Origin: Candidatus Scalindua sediminis
Lineage (GTDB): Bacteria > Planctomycetota > Brocadiia > Brocadiales > Scalinduaceae
Length of the DNA: 64,000 bases
Assembly: GCA_008636105.1 (NCBI GenBank)
Contig: VSDH01000003.1
Span: 102,875 to 166,874 of the forward strand
Reading direction: 5' to 3'
Below, piece by piece: positions 17,583-25,432 of the stretch. How positions within the stretch are numbered: the stretch's first letter is position 1; the number at the start of each line of letters is the position of its first letter. The translations under genes and the position numbers were made by a program. Under the pieces are notes generated by a model. That model had not been told where the DNA came from. It worked only from the letters and a program-made list of their open reading frames with translations, and searched no databases.

Positions 17583-19073
17583 ATGCAAAAGATTCTTAAA
17601 AAAAGAGACAGAAACACATCCATTATATTATCTATTGTAACAATTCTGGCTTTTATATGTTGTATTTCGTTGATTATGGTAGCGGCAGAAAGACCGGGGT
17701 CCCCTGAGTTCTGCGCAAGATGCCACAGTATGGAATCATCCTACAATACATGGAAAGAAACTGTTGCCTGCAATACAGGTTGTCTGGAGTGCCATACACA
17801 TGATAACAGTGGCAGGACTTTATCCGTTGAAATCAAAGATAGCAATTGTACGAGTATAGAGTGCCATCCTCTAAAAAAGCTTGTGTCTGAAACTTCTAAA
17901 CACAAAGAAAAAATCTCTTTTAAACATGAGACACACATAAAGGAATATGCCACGAATCTTAGAATGCAGTGTACAGGCTGCCATACCTATCTTGGCAAGG
18001 AGAGGAAAGAAGTTAAGCATTTCAGTATAGATGAGAATGCATGTTATGTCTGCCACTTTACAAACTGTAATACCCCTTTACCCCTTAAAATCCAGAAAGC
18101 TCCGGACTTCAGGCCGGAGATGAATGGTAAGGTAAAAAATAAAGTAGAAAAAAGCCTTGTCATTCAGGGCAAAGATATACGGGGTTTACTTACCAGCAAT
18201 GATAATGATAAAGAAATTGTTGATGATTGCTCTTTGTGTCACAAGGACATAAAGATAAAGATTATGATTTATAAGAAGGAGTTTGATCATTTGAAATTTG
18301 AGAAAGAACTAAAAGTGGAATGTACAAATTGTCATTTTGAGACTGTACACAATAATAATGGTGTTGACGAAAAGAGTTGTTACTATTGCCATACAAAAGT
18401 CCCGAAGGACTATACAGGTGCAGACAGGATGCATAATGACCATGTAAAAGAACATAAGGTCCCATGCTCTCCATGTCATAATGAAATTCAGCACAAATGG
18501 GACGATGAATATATTCGTTTTGTTTTACCGAAAAGGGGAGTTGATATACAAAATAAGATTGCAAATATAGGTAAAGGTACAAACCTGAATGATCTTCCTG
18601 TTAGTCCAAAAGGTGTTAAAAATGTTTTTGATGATGAACCATACATATTCCAAAAAAGAGTGTACAAAGGTATTCATGGCAGGGGAGTTGAAGAAAGTCC
18701 TGACCCGATGTATCTTGCAACTGTAAACTGCACTGCATGCCATAAGGACAAAGATCTTAGTGTGGATCCCATGGTATGTAACACCTGCCACAAGAAGGGA
18801 TTTGAAAAAACAATGGCAGAACAAAAAGAGTACACCACAAGGATGTTGAAGGTATTATCGGGTTTGCTTTCGGAATCACAAAAACAAGGGGTACCAAAGC
18901 ATATGATTGATGAGGCGAGGTATAATTACGACCTGATAGTAAGAGATGGGAGCTCTGGTGTGCATAACATTAAATATGTTAAAGACTTGATTACTCATAG
19001 CGTACAACAACTACAGCTCGTTCCCAAGCTCCAGCTTGGGAACGAGGTGAACAAATTGACACCAACATTATGA
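17583..19073 (+). CDS. membrane-anchored multiheme cytochrome c, about 11 heme sites
   Basis: The start is uncertain; I chose the ATG at 17583, just before a basic stretch and a single helix as in NapC/NirT proteins; ATGs at 17535 and 17562 are alternatives, none with a good ribosome site. Ten CxxCH motifs are visible (CARCH, CLECH, CTGCH, CYVCH, CSLCH, CTNCH, CYYCH, CSPCH, CTACH, CNTCH), plus one spaced CTSIECH (CX4CH) that could bind an extra heme. Residues about 165-202, between the fourth and fifth CxxCH, are encoded by an inserted interspersed repeat. The C-terminus (VPKLQLGNE) comes from another palindrome. It probably carries electrons between the membrane quinol complex and soluble cytochromes. 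Confidence 0.82.
   Translation: MQKILKKRDRNTSIILSIVTILAFICCISLIMVAAERPGSPEFCARCHSMESSYNTWKETVACNTGCLECHTHDNSGRTLSVEIKDSNCTSIECHPLKKLVSETSKHKEKISFKHETHIKEYATNLRMQCTGCHTYLGKERKEVKHFSIDENACYVCHFTNCNTPLPLKIQKAPDFRPEMNGKVKNKVEKSLVIQGKDIRGLLTSNDNDKEIVDDCSLCHKDIKIKIMIYKKEFDHLKFEKELKVECTNCHFETVHNNNGVDEKSCYYCHTKVPKDYTGADRMHNDHVKEHKVPCSPCHNEIQHKWDDEYIRFVLPKRGVDIQNKIANIGKGTNLNDLPVSPKGVKNVFDDEPYIFQKRVYKGIHGRGVEESPDPMYLATVNCTACHKDKDLSVDPMVCNTCHKKGFEKTMAEQKEYTTRMLKVLSGLLSESQKQGVPKHMIDEARYNYDLIVRDGSSGVHNIKYVKDLITHSVQQLQLVPKLQLGNEVNKLTPTL
18077..18189 (+). repeat. interspersed repeat inserted in frame in a cytochrome gene, copy B
   Basis: The 113 bases from tttacccctt to cggggtttac match the reverse complement of 4324-4436, including the ends. 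The insert keeps the reading frame and adds about 37 residues (KAPDFRPEMNGK...), rich in Lys/Glu and without any heme motif, between CYVCH and CSLCH. Confidence 0.88.
19017..19046. repeat. 30-base hairpin repeat at the 3' end of the cytochrome gene
   Basis: Arms ctcgttcccaagct and agcttgggaacgag are exact inverted 14-mers around a 2-base loop. The hairpin is translated as VPKLQLGNE, a peptide I know as the trace of a short repeat common in several bacterial phyla. It supplies the last residues of the cytochrome and ends 24 bases before the next start. Confidence 0.85.
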
Positions 19074-19681
19074 ATTCAAGTCTGCACAAAAAAGCGCTTT
19101 CGCTATCATACTTCACTGTAGGATATAATGTCCTGGAAGGAATAGTATCGATTATTGCCGGATTATTGGCTGGCAGCATTGCGCTGGTTGGATTTGGTCT
19201 GGATAGTTTCGTTGAATCCTTATCAGGCAGCGTAATGATCTGGAGATTTAGAAAACACGGACAAATGACAGAAGAAGAGGAAGAGAGAGTTGAGGCGAAG
19301 GCAATAAGATTGATTGCTTATACCTTCTTTATTCTTGGGTCATATATTTTATACGAATCTGTCAAGAAGCTGTGCTTTCATGAAATCCCATATCCAAGCC
19401 TTTTGGGAATTATTATTGCTATTGTCTCTATAATAGTAATGCCGGTTTTATTTTATATCAAGTACCGGACGGGGAAATCAATAAACAGCAAGAGTTTAAT
19501 GGCAGACTCCAAACAGACACTTGCGTGTGCATTTTTGTCTGTTGCCTTGTTAATTGGATTAGGGATTAACTATTTATACGGGCTCTGGTGGGCAGACCCT
19601 GTTGTTGGTTTGATTATCGTAATCTTTCTAGTAAAAGAAGGCTATACTGCCCTGAAGGAAGGAAAGGTATGCAGTTGTTGA
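19070..19681 (+). CDS. CDF-like cation transporter, membrane domain only
   Basis: The 203 residues form six hydrophobic helices. Helix 2 carries GFGLDSFVES (Asp45, Glu49), and helix 5 carries SLMADSKQT (Asp146), which match the positions of the metal site in cation diffusion facilitators. The usual cytoplasmic C-terminal domain is missing, so the protein is about 100 residues shorter than typical members. The start overlaps the cytochrome stop (ATGA), and the end overlaps the next cytochrome start by 13 bases. Location inside a cytochrome c operon suggests iron or other metal handling linked to heme proteins; this is inference. Confidence 0.75.
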   Translation: MNSSLHKKALSLSYFTVGYNVLEGIVSIIAGLLAGSIALVGFGLDSFVESLSGSVMIWRFRKHGQMTEEEEERVEAKAIRLIAYTFFILGSYILYESVKKLCFHEIPYPSLLGIIIAIVSIIVMPVLFYIKYRTGKSINSKSLMADSKQTLACAFLSVALLIGLGINYLYGLWWADPVVGLIIVIFLVKEGYTALKEGKVCSC

Positions 19682-20733
19682 CATTGTTTAAATATATTCG
19701 CTATCTTGTTGTACTCTTATTTTTCCTGGTTGCCTGTTTTGAAAGTAAGAGTGCTTATGCCTTAGAGGCATCAAGTAAATCTAAACACGTTTCTAACCCG
19801 GCAACACTAAAGAAGAGTATGGACTCCTGCACCAAAAGATGTCACGTCAATTATATGGCGTATGAAAATGATTATAAATTACCTAAAGGAGTAAAAAATT
19901 TCAGACACAAAACTCACTCGACCAAGCAGGATTTAGATTGCTCAGACTGCCATAAAGATATTGAGGTTAATACTAAGGGTCACGGCAAATTAACAACTGA
20001 ACAAAATGACTGTCTTAAATGTCATCATATAACTCCCGACTTAGATTGTGCAAAATGTCATGAAAATGACATAAACAGGTCTTTCTATACAGACCCGCAA
20101 AAGGGGAAAACCCTTTCCTGGACAATTTCTTTTGATCACTCTCAACACCCCGAGCAGGATTTATCATGCAAAGAGTGCCACTTAATAAGCCGCGAAAATG
20201 ATGTCGGTATTGTGGGCTATAACCTCAATTGCAGCAAATGCCACCACGTTACAGAAGAAGTGATGGATTGTGCTGAATGTCATAAAGAACCTTCTGCATA
20301 CTTAAGGGGAGAAATAGATGTTGAAGGAATTGATCCTGTACCCGACATGATGTCAAGGGCAGTTAAATGCGAAGGCTGTCATAAGTATGATGAGGAGGGT
20401 TTGAAATTCACGGGAATAAAGGAACACTGTGTCAAATGTCACAATAATAATTATGGTAAACTGTATGATGCATGGGGGAACACGATCAGGAGTGAAGTAA
20501 GGAAGATCAATTATCGCTTATTATCTTTATATGAAGAATCCCGGTTTTCCTACACAGATGTCATAGAGGAGGCGAATGTGAATGGAAAAGAAGATGAGAA
20601 AATTACGCCTCAATCTGCTTCAGATGCCTTCCTTGAAAAGACCTCAAAACTTGCCGATTTGATTACAAAATACGGAATGCATAATTTTAGTCTGACAAAA
20701 TCACTCCTGGATCATTTAAAGGACAATACTTAA
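19669..20733 (+). CDS. periplasmic multiheme cytochrome c, class III type
   Basis: I chose the ATG at 19669, which begins a signal peptide (MQLLTLFKYIRYLVVLLFF, cleavage near SAYA). Eight CxxCH sites are seen: CSDCH, CLKCH, CAKCH, CKECH, CSKCH, CAECH, CEGCH and CVKCH. A CTKRCH (CX3CH) site near the mature N-terminus could hold a ninth heme. Spacing and the many extra His residues (CHH) resemble cytochrome c7/c3 and Hmc-type proteins with bis-His hemes. The start lies inside the end of the CDF gene, so translation is coupled. It is probably the soluble or distal electron carrier of the cytochrome b cluster. Confidence 0.85.
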   Translation: MQLLTLFKYIRYLVVLLFFLVACFESKSAYALEASSKSKHVSNPATLKKSMDSCTKRCHVNYMAYENDYKLPKGVKNFRHKTHSTKQDLDCSDCHKDIEVNTKGHGKLTTEQNDCLKCHHITPDLDCAKCHENDINRSFYTDPQKGKTLSWTISFDHSQHPEQDLSCKECHLISRENDVGIVGYNLNCSKCHHVTEEVMDCAECHKEPSAYLRGEIDVEGIDPVPDMMSRAVKCEGCHKYDEEGLKFTGIKEHCVKCHNNNYGKLYDAWGNTIRSEVRKINYRLLSLYEESRFSYTDVIEEANVNGKEDEKITPQSASDAFLEKTSKLADLITKYGMHNFSLTKSLLDHLKDNT

Positions 20734-20885
20734 TAGTTTGGATATTAATTGGGGAAAGGTAAAGGTAATGAGGCCAGTATAGTTAAGGGGTAAAGTAGTT
20801 GGTCTTTTTTCACCTTACCTTAACCTAACTACCACACAGGCTTCTTAACCTTAACCTTTACCCATTTTGTTAGCTTTGAAAGAAA

Positions 20886-21572
20886 ATGATTGAAGAGTAC
20901 ATTAATTTCAACTCAGACGGCAGGAAGATTGAAGGAATTTTGTCCTATGATGAAGATGCTGGCGATCTTCCTGTGTTACTTTTGTGTCCGCCTCATCCTC
21001 ACCTTGGTGGCGACATGGAAAATAATGTTATTACCACACTTGGCAATGTACTGGCAGAAAATGGATTTGTTACGTTAAGATTTAACTATCGCGGTGTTGG
21101 TAAAAGCGAAAGTGTGTTTGACAACATTGCAGACAAATACAGCTATTGGGAAAATGTCCTGAAAAACGATGATTACGCCGACGCATTGGCAGATGCTACG
21201 TCTGCACTTGGTTATCTGGAATCAGCTATTGACACGAATAGGAGCTTTATTGTTGGATACTCGTTTGGTGCTGTGGTAGCAATGATGTTGAGCGTAAAGA
21301 GCGTAAATATCAGGGCCTTTGCATTAATCTCCACACCTTTTGGCAGGTTTGATCCGGCATTATTAGTAGGCTGTATTAAACCGAAGCTTATTATTTGCGC
21401 AGATAACGACTTTGCCTCATCAATAGAAGATGTCGAAGAGGCTATGCTAAACATACCCGACCCAAAACGACTTGAAATATTTGAAAATTGTGACCACTTC
21501 TATATAGACAAAGAACACATAATCGCAAACAAGGTGCATGAATTCTTCATTTGCAATAGTATTTCATATTGA
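20886..21572 (+). CDS. alpha/beta hydrolase
   Basis: The 228 residues fit the small alpha/beta hydrolases with an oxyanion-side motif PPHPHLGGDMENNV and the strand FNYRGVGKSE. The nucleophile elbow is GYSFG (Ser in GxSxG), an Asp lies on a later strand (ICADND), and the catalytic His is in NCDHFY. It has no signal peptide and so is cytoplasmic. The 152-bp gap before it holds an imperfect inverted repeat made of taaggt/accttaa units. The natural substrate cannot be predicted. Confidence 0.82.
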   Translation: MIEEYINFNSDGRKIEGILSYDEDAGDLPVLLLCPPHPHLGGDMENNVITTLGNVLAENGFVTLRFNYRGVGKSESVFDNIADKYSYWENVLKNDDYADALADATSALGYLESAIDTNRSFIVGYSFGAVVAMMLSVKSVNIRAFALISTPFGRFDPALLVGCIKPKLIICADNDFASSIEDVEEAMLNIPDPKRLEIFENCDHFYIDKEHIIANKVHEFFICNSISY

Positions 21573-21657
21573 CTACAATTTGACTACAGTCGAGGAAAAA
21601 GACTTACAAAAGTTATCATAAGTGTTTTAATATCAACTGCTAATATTTCATTATATT

Positions 21658-22773
21658 ATGATTAAGGGACACGCTACTTGTGAAGGTACAATTAACTTTA
21701 CAAGCAAAAACCGGGAAGCAGGAAGGAATCATTTCAGGCCGTTTGATGGCCTGAGATTGTCATCTATTGGTATGGGTACGTATCTGGGCAACCCGGATGA
21801 CACAACCGATGTACTGGTTACAAAGGCTGTCAGGGAATCGGTTCTCTCCGGAATAAATGTAATTGATACTGCTATTAACTATCGTTCTCAAAAAGCTGAA
21901 AGGTCTGTTGGAAAAGCGATATCGGAGCTCTTAGATGAAGGAAACATAAAAAGGGAAGAGATTTTTGTAAGCACAAAAAACGGTTATCTCACAAATGATG
22001 GAGATATAAAAGAGAAATTCTGGGAATACATTAAAAGGGAGTTAGTAAATCCGGGTATTATCAAGAAGACCGATATATCTTCCGGATATCATTGTATGAC
22101 TGTTGCATATCTTGAAGATCAGCTAAATAGGAGTTTAAGAAATCTCGACCTGGAGTGTATCGATTTGATGTATCTTCATAATGCCGTCGAGGGACAGATA
22201 CAGGACATCTCAAAAGTAGAATTCATGAAAAGACTCAGAGACGTCTTTGAATTCTACGAAGAACAGAGAAGGAAAGGCAAAATAACATATTATGGAATGG
22301 CAACCTGGGATTGTTTCAGAGTTACCAGGGACGATCCCCAACATCTTCTATTATCAGATGTTGTAAACCTTGCACGGGAAGTCGGGGGTGAAGAACACGG
22401 ATTTAAGTTTATCCAGTTACCGTATAACGTGTATTTTGATGAGGCCTTGACATTAAAAAATCAGGTATTAAACGGAAAGAACGTATCAATACTGGATGCT
22501 GCAATGGATTTAAAGATAGGCGTTTTTACCAGTGTTCCCTTAATGCAGGCCAGACTGCTTGAGCCCGGTGTAATTCCTGAATTTGGCGGGCTGAAGAAGC
22601 CGTCTCACAGGGCATTGCAATTTGTTAGATCGACACCCGGCATAATCGCGCCTGTTGTCGGCCACAAAGCAAACTCGCATGTAGAAGAAAACCTGGAGCT
22701 GGTTAAGGCACCTCCTTTATCCAAAGAAGATTTTTCAAGGCTTGTGCAGCGCCTAAGATCTATTAAAGAATAA
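21658..22773 (+). CDS. aldo/keto reductase
   Basis: The 371-residue protein keeps the AKR tetrad in order: Asp and Tyr in DTAINYRSQKAERSVG, Lys in VSTKNGY, and His in DLMYLHN. The C-terminal cofactor segment is seen as PGIIAPVVGHKANSHVEENL. AKRs reduce carbonyls with NAD(P)H in the cytoplasm. The start has no clear ribosome site and the 85-bp upstream spacer is AT-rich, so expression may be separate from the hydrolase. Confidence 0.85.
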   Translation: MIKGHATCEGTINFTSKNREAGRNHFRPFDGLRLSSIGMGTYLGNPDDTTDVLVTKAVRESVLSGINVIDTAINYRSQKAERSVGKAISELLDEGNIKREEIFVSTKNGYLTNDGDIKEKFWEYIKRELVNPGIIKKTDISSGYHCMTVAYLEDQLNRSLRNLDLECIDLMYLHNAVEGQIQDISKVEFMKRLRDVFEFYEEQRRKGKITYYGMATWDCFRVTRDDPQHLLLSDVVNLAREVGGEEHGFKFIQLPYNVYFDEALTLKNQVLNGKNVSILDAAMDLKIGVFTSVPLMQARLLEPGVIPEFGGLKKPSHRALQFVRSTPGIIAPVVGHKANSHVEENLELVKAPPLSKEDFSRLVQRLRSIKE

Positions 22774-22824
22774 CTGCAAAAACTCTTTATCTTTAGTTGT
22801 AACATATATATCCTTTAAGTAGTT

Positions 22825-22949
22825 TCTGTTGCGGAAAGACTGCATTGTCATCCTGAACTTGTTTCAGGATCTCTTAACATATTGATATATATAGATTCTG
22901 AAATAAATTCAGAATGACACTTTTGAGCATTTGAGCTTTCCGCAACAGA
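22825..22949. repeat. palindromic interspersed element, related family
   Basis: 125 bp bounded by tctgttgcggaaag and its exact reverse complement ctttccgcaacaga. The interior shares the units gtcatcctgaacttgtttcaggatct and attctgaa...ttcagaatgaca with the elements at 9461 and 25433, although the outer arms differ. It lies in the 504-bp gap before the exported paralog; the rest of the gap is the regulatory region described separately. Confidence 0.8.
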
Positions 22950-23062
22950 TACTAAGTAACCATTTTCAACAATTCTTTATTATGAAATTGATAATCACTG
23001 CCTTTAAGTTCGCGTAATAGATAAAACGAATGCCATCATAAATATAAGTTTCTAAGGTTTAA

Positions 23063-23076
23063 TCTAAAGATTTAGA
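23063..23076. promoter_or_regulatory. candidate upstream activator palindrome (site 1)
   Basis: tctaaagatttaga is a 14-base palindrome with a 2-base centre, followed by ctttttt. It lies 144 bases upstream of the -24/-12-like promoter at 23207. A near-identical site lies 143 bases upstream of the second paralog's promoter. Distance and symmetry fit an enhancer-binding-protein site. Confidence 0.6.
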
Positions 23077-23206
23077 CTTTTTTGATAAGGGTTATATTGG
23101 CATTTAAATTTTGTCTTTTTAAGGAAACACAGGGTTTGTAATCCTTTATTTCAACACACGTTATCTTTTCATCAATTCGTATTTCAATCTTGAATATTAA
23201 TACAAA

Positions 23207-23224
23207 TTGGCACGATAATTGATA
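23207..23224 (+). promoter_or_regulatory. sigma-54 (-24/-12)-like promoter
   Basis: ttggcacgataattgat has GG at -24 and GA at -12 with exactly 10 bases between, against the consensus TTGGCACG-N4-TTGC. The -12 C is replaced by A, which weakens it, but the same change is kept at the second paralog. It lies about 70 bases before the gene start. Confidence 0.65.
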
Positions 23225-23277
23225 TAATTAATATAAAGGAAATATTTAAAAAGTAATTATAAAAGGAGGGCATGAAA

Positions 23278-23724
23278 ATGAGTAAGACTATAAAAATTAT
23301 AATGCTATCCTCCTTTTTTGGAGCTTTCTTGTTAGGAATCAATGCATTTGCTGAAAAATCAGTTAGACGGTCGGGCTTTTCTGAAGGGACTGCAACTGAA
23401 TTCATTTGGCACCATAAGGTTCTTGCTGTGTTCGAAGGTCAGATAAAGGATCTTGATCTGGAGAAAATGGAGATTAAATTGGAAGGGATTAAAAAGTTAG
23501 GAGATAAGCCGCTAATGTTATCTAAAGATACAAGGTGCTATAAAGGTGGCAGATTGACTAACATAGCTTCAGTCAAAGGTGGCACTGAATTCCAAGAGGA
23601 AGACGTAATAAGCTTTGATCATCTTAAGGCTGGCGACTACATCAAATGCAATTATTCAATAAAGGATGGAAAGTTTTTAGCAGTTAGAATTGTCTTAATC
23701 ACTCCGTATCGCAGGATGGAGTGA
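23278..23724 (+). CDS. exported hypothetical protein, paralog 1
   Basis: I chose the second ATG (23278) because ggagg ends 8 bases before it and only 2 before the first ATG. The product of about 148 residues has a signal peptide ending near NAFA-EK. The mature part shows alternating strands (FEGQIKDLDLEKMEIKLEG, then AGDYIKCNYSIKDG and FLAVRIV), resembling small OB- or DUF5666-like beta domains, and one Cys in DTRCYKGG and one in KCNYS. I do not recognise a function. The protein at 24663 is clearly paralogous in sequence, leader and promoter, so the two arose by duplication. Confidence 0.75.
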   Translation: MSKTIKIIMLSSFFGAFLLGINAFAEKSVRRSGFSEGTATEFIWHHKVLAVFEGQIKDLDLEKMEIKLEGIKKLGDKPLMLSKDTRCYKGGRLTNIASVKGGTEFQEEDVISFDHLKAGDYIKCNYSIKDGKFLAVRIVLITPYRRME

Positions 23725-23891
23725 TTACTAACGTAGCATGAAACAAAAAATTGTAGAGTTAGTTTCCTGAGCACGCTTTTCTAAGGGGGGTAATGTGTGT
23801 TTGGGAGGCATACTCTGCAGTATGTAAGGAACCACGCTACGTTGTTCCTTAAAGGTATATTTATAACTTTTTAAATTAAAGGAGAATATCG

Positions 23892-24080
23892 TTGAAAGCA
23901 AAAGTTGACCCAGACCTTTGTACTGGTTGTGAAGTCTGTGTGGAAACATGCCCGGAGGTTTTCGAGATGGAAGGCGACCTGGCAGTAACAAAGGTTGACA
24001 AAGTTCCTGCTGATGCAGAAGAAACGTGTAGACAGGCAGCCGAAGAATGTCCTGTTGAAGCTATTATTATAGAAGAATGA
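23892..24080 (+). CDS. small [4Fe-4S] ferredoxin
   Basis: The 62-residue acidic protein starts with TTG, six bases after a good aaaggaga site. Cys10, Cys13, Cys16 and Cys20 form CTGCEVCVETCPE, and a later CPVEAI supplies the last cluster ligand, as in monocluster ferredoxins of the Thermotoga/Desulfovibrio type. A CRQAAEEC pair may form a disulfide. It acts as a cytoplasmic low-potential electron carrier. It lies between the two exported paralogs, preceded by an inverted repeat (aacgtagc...gctacgtt), and its partner enzyme is not in the window. Confidence 0.9.
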   Translation: MKAKVDPDLCTGCEVCVETCPEVFEMEGDLAVTKVDKVPADAEETCRQAAEECPVEAIIIEE

Positions 24081-24270
24081 TTTCTTATCAAATCCATGGC
24101 ATGTAGTCGGAATGGATTTGGTGAATTTCTGATTTACCCACGCACCAGAAAGCCAAGGGTGCCACAGTGGGATACAGTCCATAAAGCCGTGGAGCTTCAC
24201 TTCTTGCTATGAAAGCAGGGAAGTATAAGACACGGCATTAATCAGAAACAGTTTGATTTAGGATTGTATA
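24081..24270. other. intergenic stretch, unidentified, possibly structured
   Basis: This stretch after the ferredoxin has GC-richer, hairpin-prone sequence (for example gccgtg...cacggc between about 24191 and 24238) unlike the AT-rich DNA around it. I could not match it to a riboswitch or RNA class, and no frame is open across it. It may be a mobile-element remnant. Confidence 0.3.
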
Positions 24271-24272
24271 TA

Positions 24273-24300
24273 AGGCCCACAATTTTGTGGACCTTTTTTT
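24273..24300 (+). terminator. rho-independent terminator
   Basis: ggcccacaa and ttgtggacc form a stem of eight pairs with one mismatch and a short loop, followed by seven T. It closes the ferredoxin transcript. Confidence 0.8.
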
Positions 24301-24440
24301 ATGTCTATGTATTTCACATATTTCTTTTAAGCTGCCATTTTTAACATTTTTTTACAATGAAATTGATCATTTCTTTCTTTAAACCAGGAGAATCCATAAC
24401 CAAATGGTATCCAAAAAAGTATATATTTTTCGAGGTTTCA

Positions 24441-24454
24441 TCTAAGAATTTAGA
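24441..24454. promoter_or_regulatory. candidate upstream activator palindrome (site 2)
   Basis: tctaagaatttaga repeats site 1 with two changes and the same ctttttt flank. It lies 143 bases before the promoter at 24584, one base off the spacing at paralog 1. Confidence 0.6.
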
Positions 24455-24583
24455 CTTTTTTGGTGTGGTTATGTTGAAACCTGGATGCGAGTTTTATTAA
24501 GGGGAAAAAGAGTTTGTAACTCCTTTATTAACGAACCTTATGATTGCACCAATTTACACTTCAATTTTATTATTTAAACAAAA

Positions 24584-24601
24584 TTGGCATGATAATTGAT
24601 A
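24584..24601 (+). promoter_or_regulatory. sigma-54 (-24/-12)-like promoter
   Basis: ttggcatgataattgat has the same GG-N10-GA layout as the promoter at 23207, with one base changed (C to T). It lies about 80 bases before the second paralog's start. Confidence 0.65.
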
Positions 24602-24662
24602 ATAAGAAGGTGAAGAAGTAATTTGTATAATTTTATAATTAGTAAAAAAGGAGGGTATGAAA

Positions 24663-25085
24663 ATGTTAAGGATGACGAAACTTGTAATGCTAGCCTTCTT
24701 TCTAGGAGCTTTTTTGTTTGGGTTTAATGCATATGCTGGAAAATCAGTTGACTGGCCCGGTTTTGCAGAAAAGGCCGCAAGCCTTGCAGTAATTGAAGCT
24801 AAGATCAAGAATATAGATCTTGAAAAAATGGAAGTATATCTTGAAAAATGTGAATTGCTGGGCGATGCGCCATTAATGTTGACCGAGGACACACTCTGCT
24901 ATATGGGAGATGAAAGGACTGATATAGTATCAATCAGGGGCGGTACCAAGTTCCATAAGGATGACGAATTAAGCTTCGATCATTTTAAGGCTGGCGATTA
25001 CATTAAATGCAACTATTCAATAAGGGATGGAATCTTTTGGGCAGTAAGAATTGTCCATGTTGCTCCTTACCTGAAAGTTGAATAG
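24663..25085 (+). CDS. exported hypothetical protein, paralog 2
   Basis: The start at 24663 is set by ggagg 8 bases upstream, as in paralog 1. The signal peptide ends near NAYA-GK. The mature part matches paralog 1 across its length (NIDLEKMEVYLE, DTLCYMGDERTDI, FDHFKAGDYIKCNYSIRDG), but it is about eight residues shorter and less basic. The Cys residues are at the same places. Function unknown; both genes have their own copy of the same regulatory region, which suggests common control with divergent product properties. Confidence 0.75.
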   Translation: MLRMTKLVMLAFFLGAFLFGFNAYAGKSVDWPGFAEKAASLAVIEAKIKNIDLEKMEVYLEKCELLGDAPLMLTEDTLCYMGDERTDIVSIRGGTKFHKDDELSFDHFKAGDYIKCNYSIRDGIFWAVRIVHVAPYLKVE

Positions 25086-25130
25086 ACTTATAAAGAAAGG
25101 GTACCCCGCTAAACGGGTGCCTTATCTTTG

Positions 25131-25150
25131 AGGTTTTAAAAAACCTTTTT
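25131..25150 (+). terminator. terminator after paralog 2
   Basis: aggtttt and aaaacct form a compact hairpin followed by a T run. A second hairpin (ggtacccc...cgggtgcc) lies just upstream at 25099-25120, so the two act in tandem. Confidence 0.6.
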
Positions 25151-25296
25151 CGGTTGGGGTAAGATTTAATAGCTTTGTCGGATTAACGCTATAAAGACAA
25201 TGTTTGTTACCGATTCTATAAAGGTTAGTGATAAAGATATTTGTAATCACTATTTTAACAAAAAAACATTTGAACGTTTGACAAACACGAAGGCTG

Positions 25297-25341
25297 GTAA
25301 ACCCCGTTGGAATTTTCCAAGAAGGAGCTCTACGGGATAAA
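25297..25341. repeat. short copy of the gtaaaccccg repeat family
   Basis: 45 bases bounded by gtaaaccccgttggaatt and ctacgggataaa, the same ends as the longer element at 55543-55673 and similar to copies A and B. The interior is almost wholly deleted. Confidence 0.6.
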
Positions 25342-25432
25342 AAGGCCGGGAGGACTATGAACAAAAGAACTTAAACGCTACTTAACTGGTTATTTTCATA
25401 ACCCTCCATGCGTTAACCCAAAGCCCCCCTCT

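Noticed and set aside
19588..19668. An earlier start for the 8-9-heme cytochrome
   Set aside because: The residues before 19669 are soluble and would bury the signal peptide.
24120..24240. A riboswitch (c-di-GMP or cobalamin type) after the ferredoxin
   Set aside because: Some short motifs look similar, but the conserved cores of these classes are not present in order, and no gene it would control follows closely.
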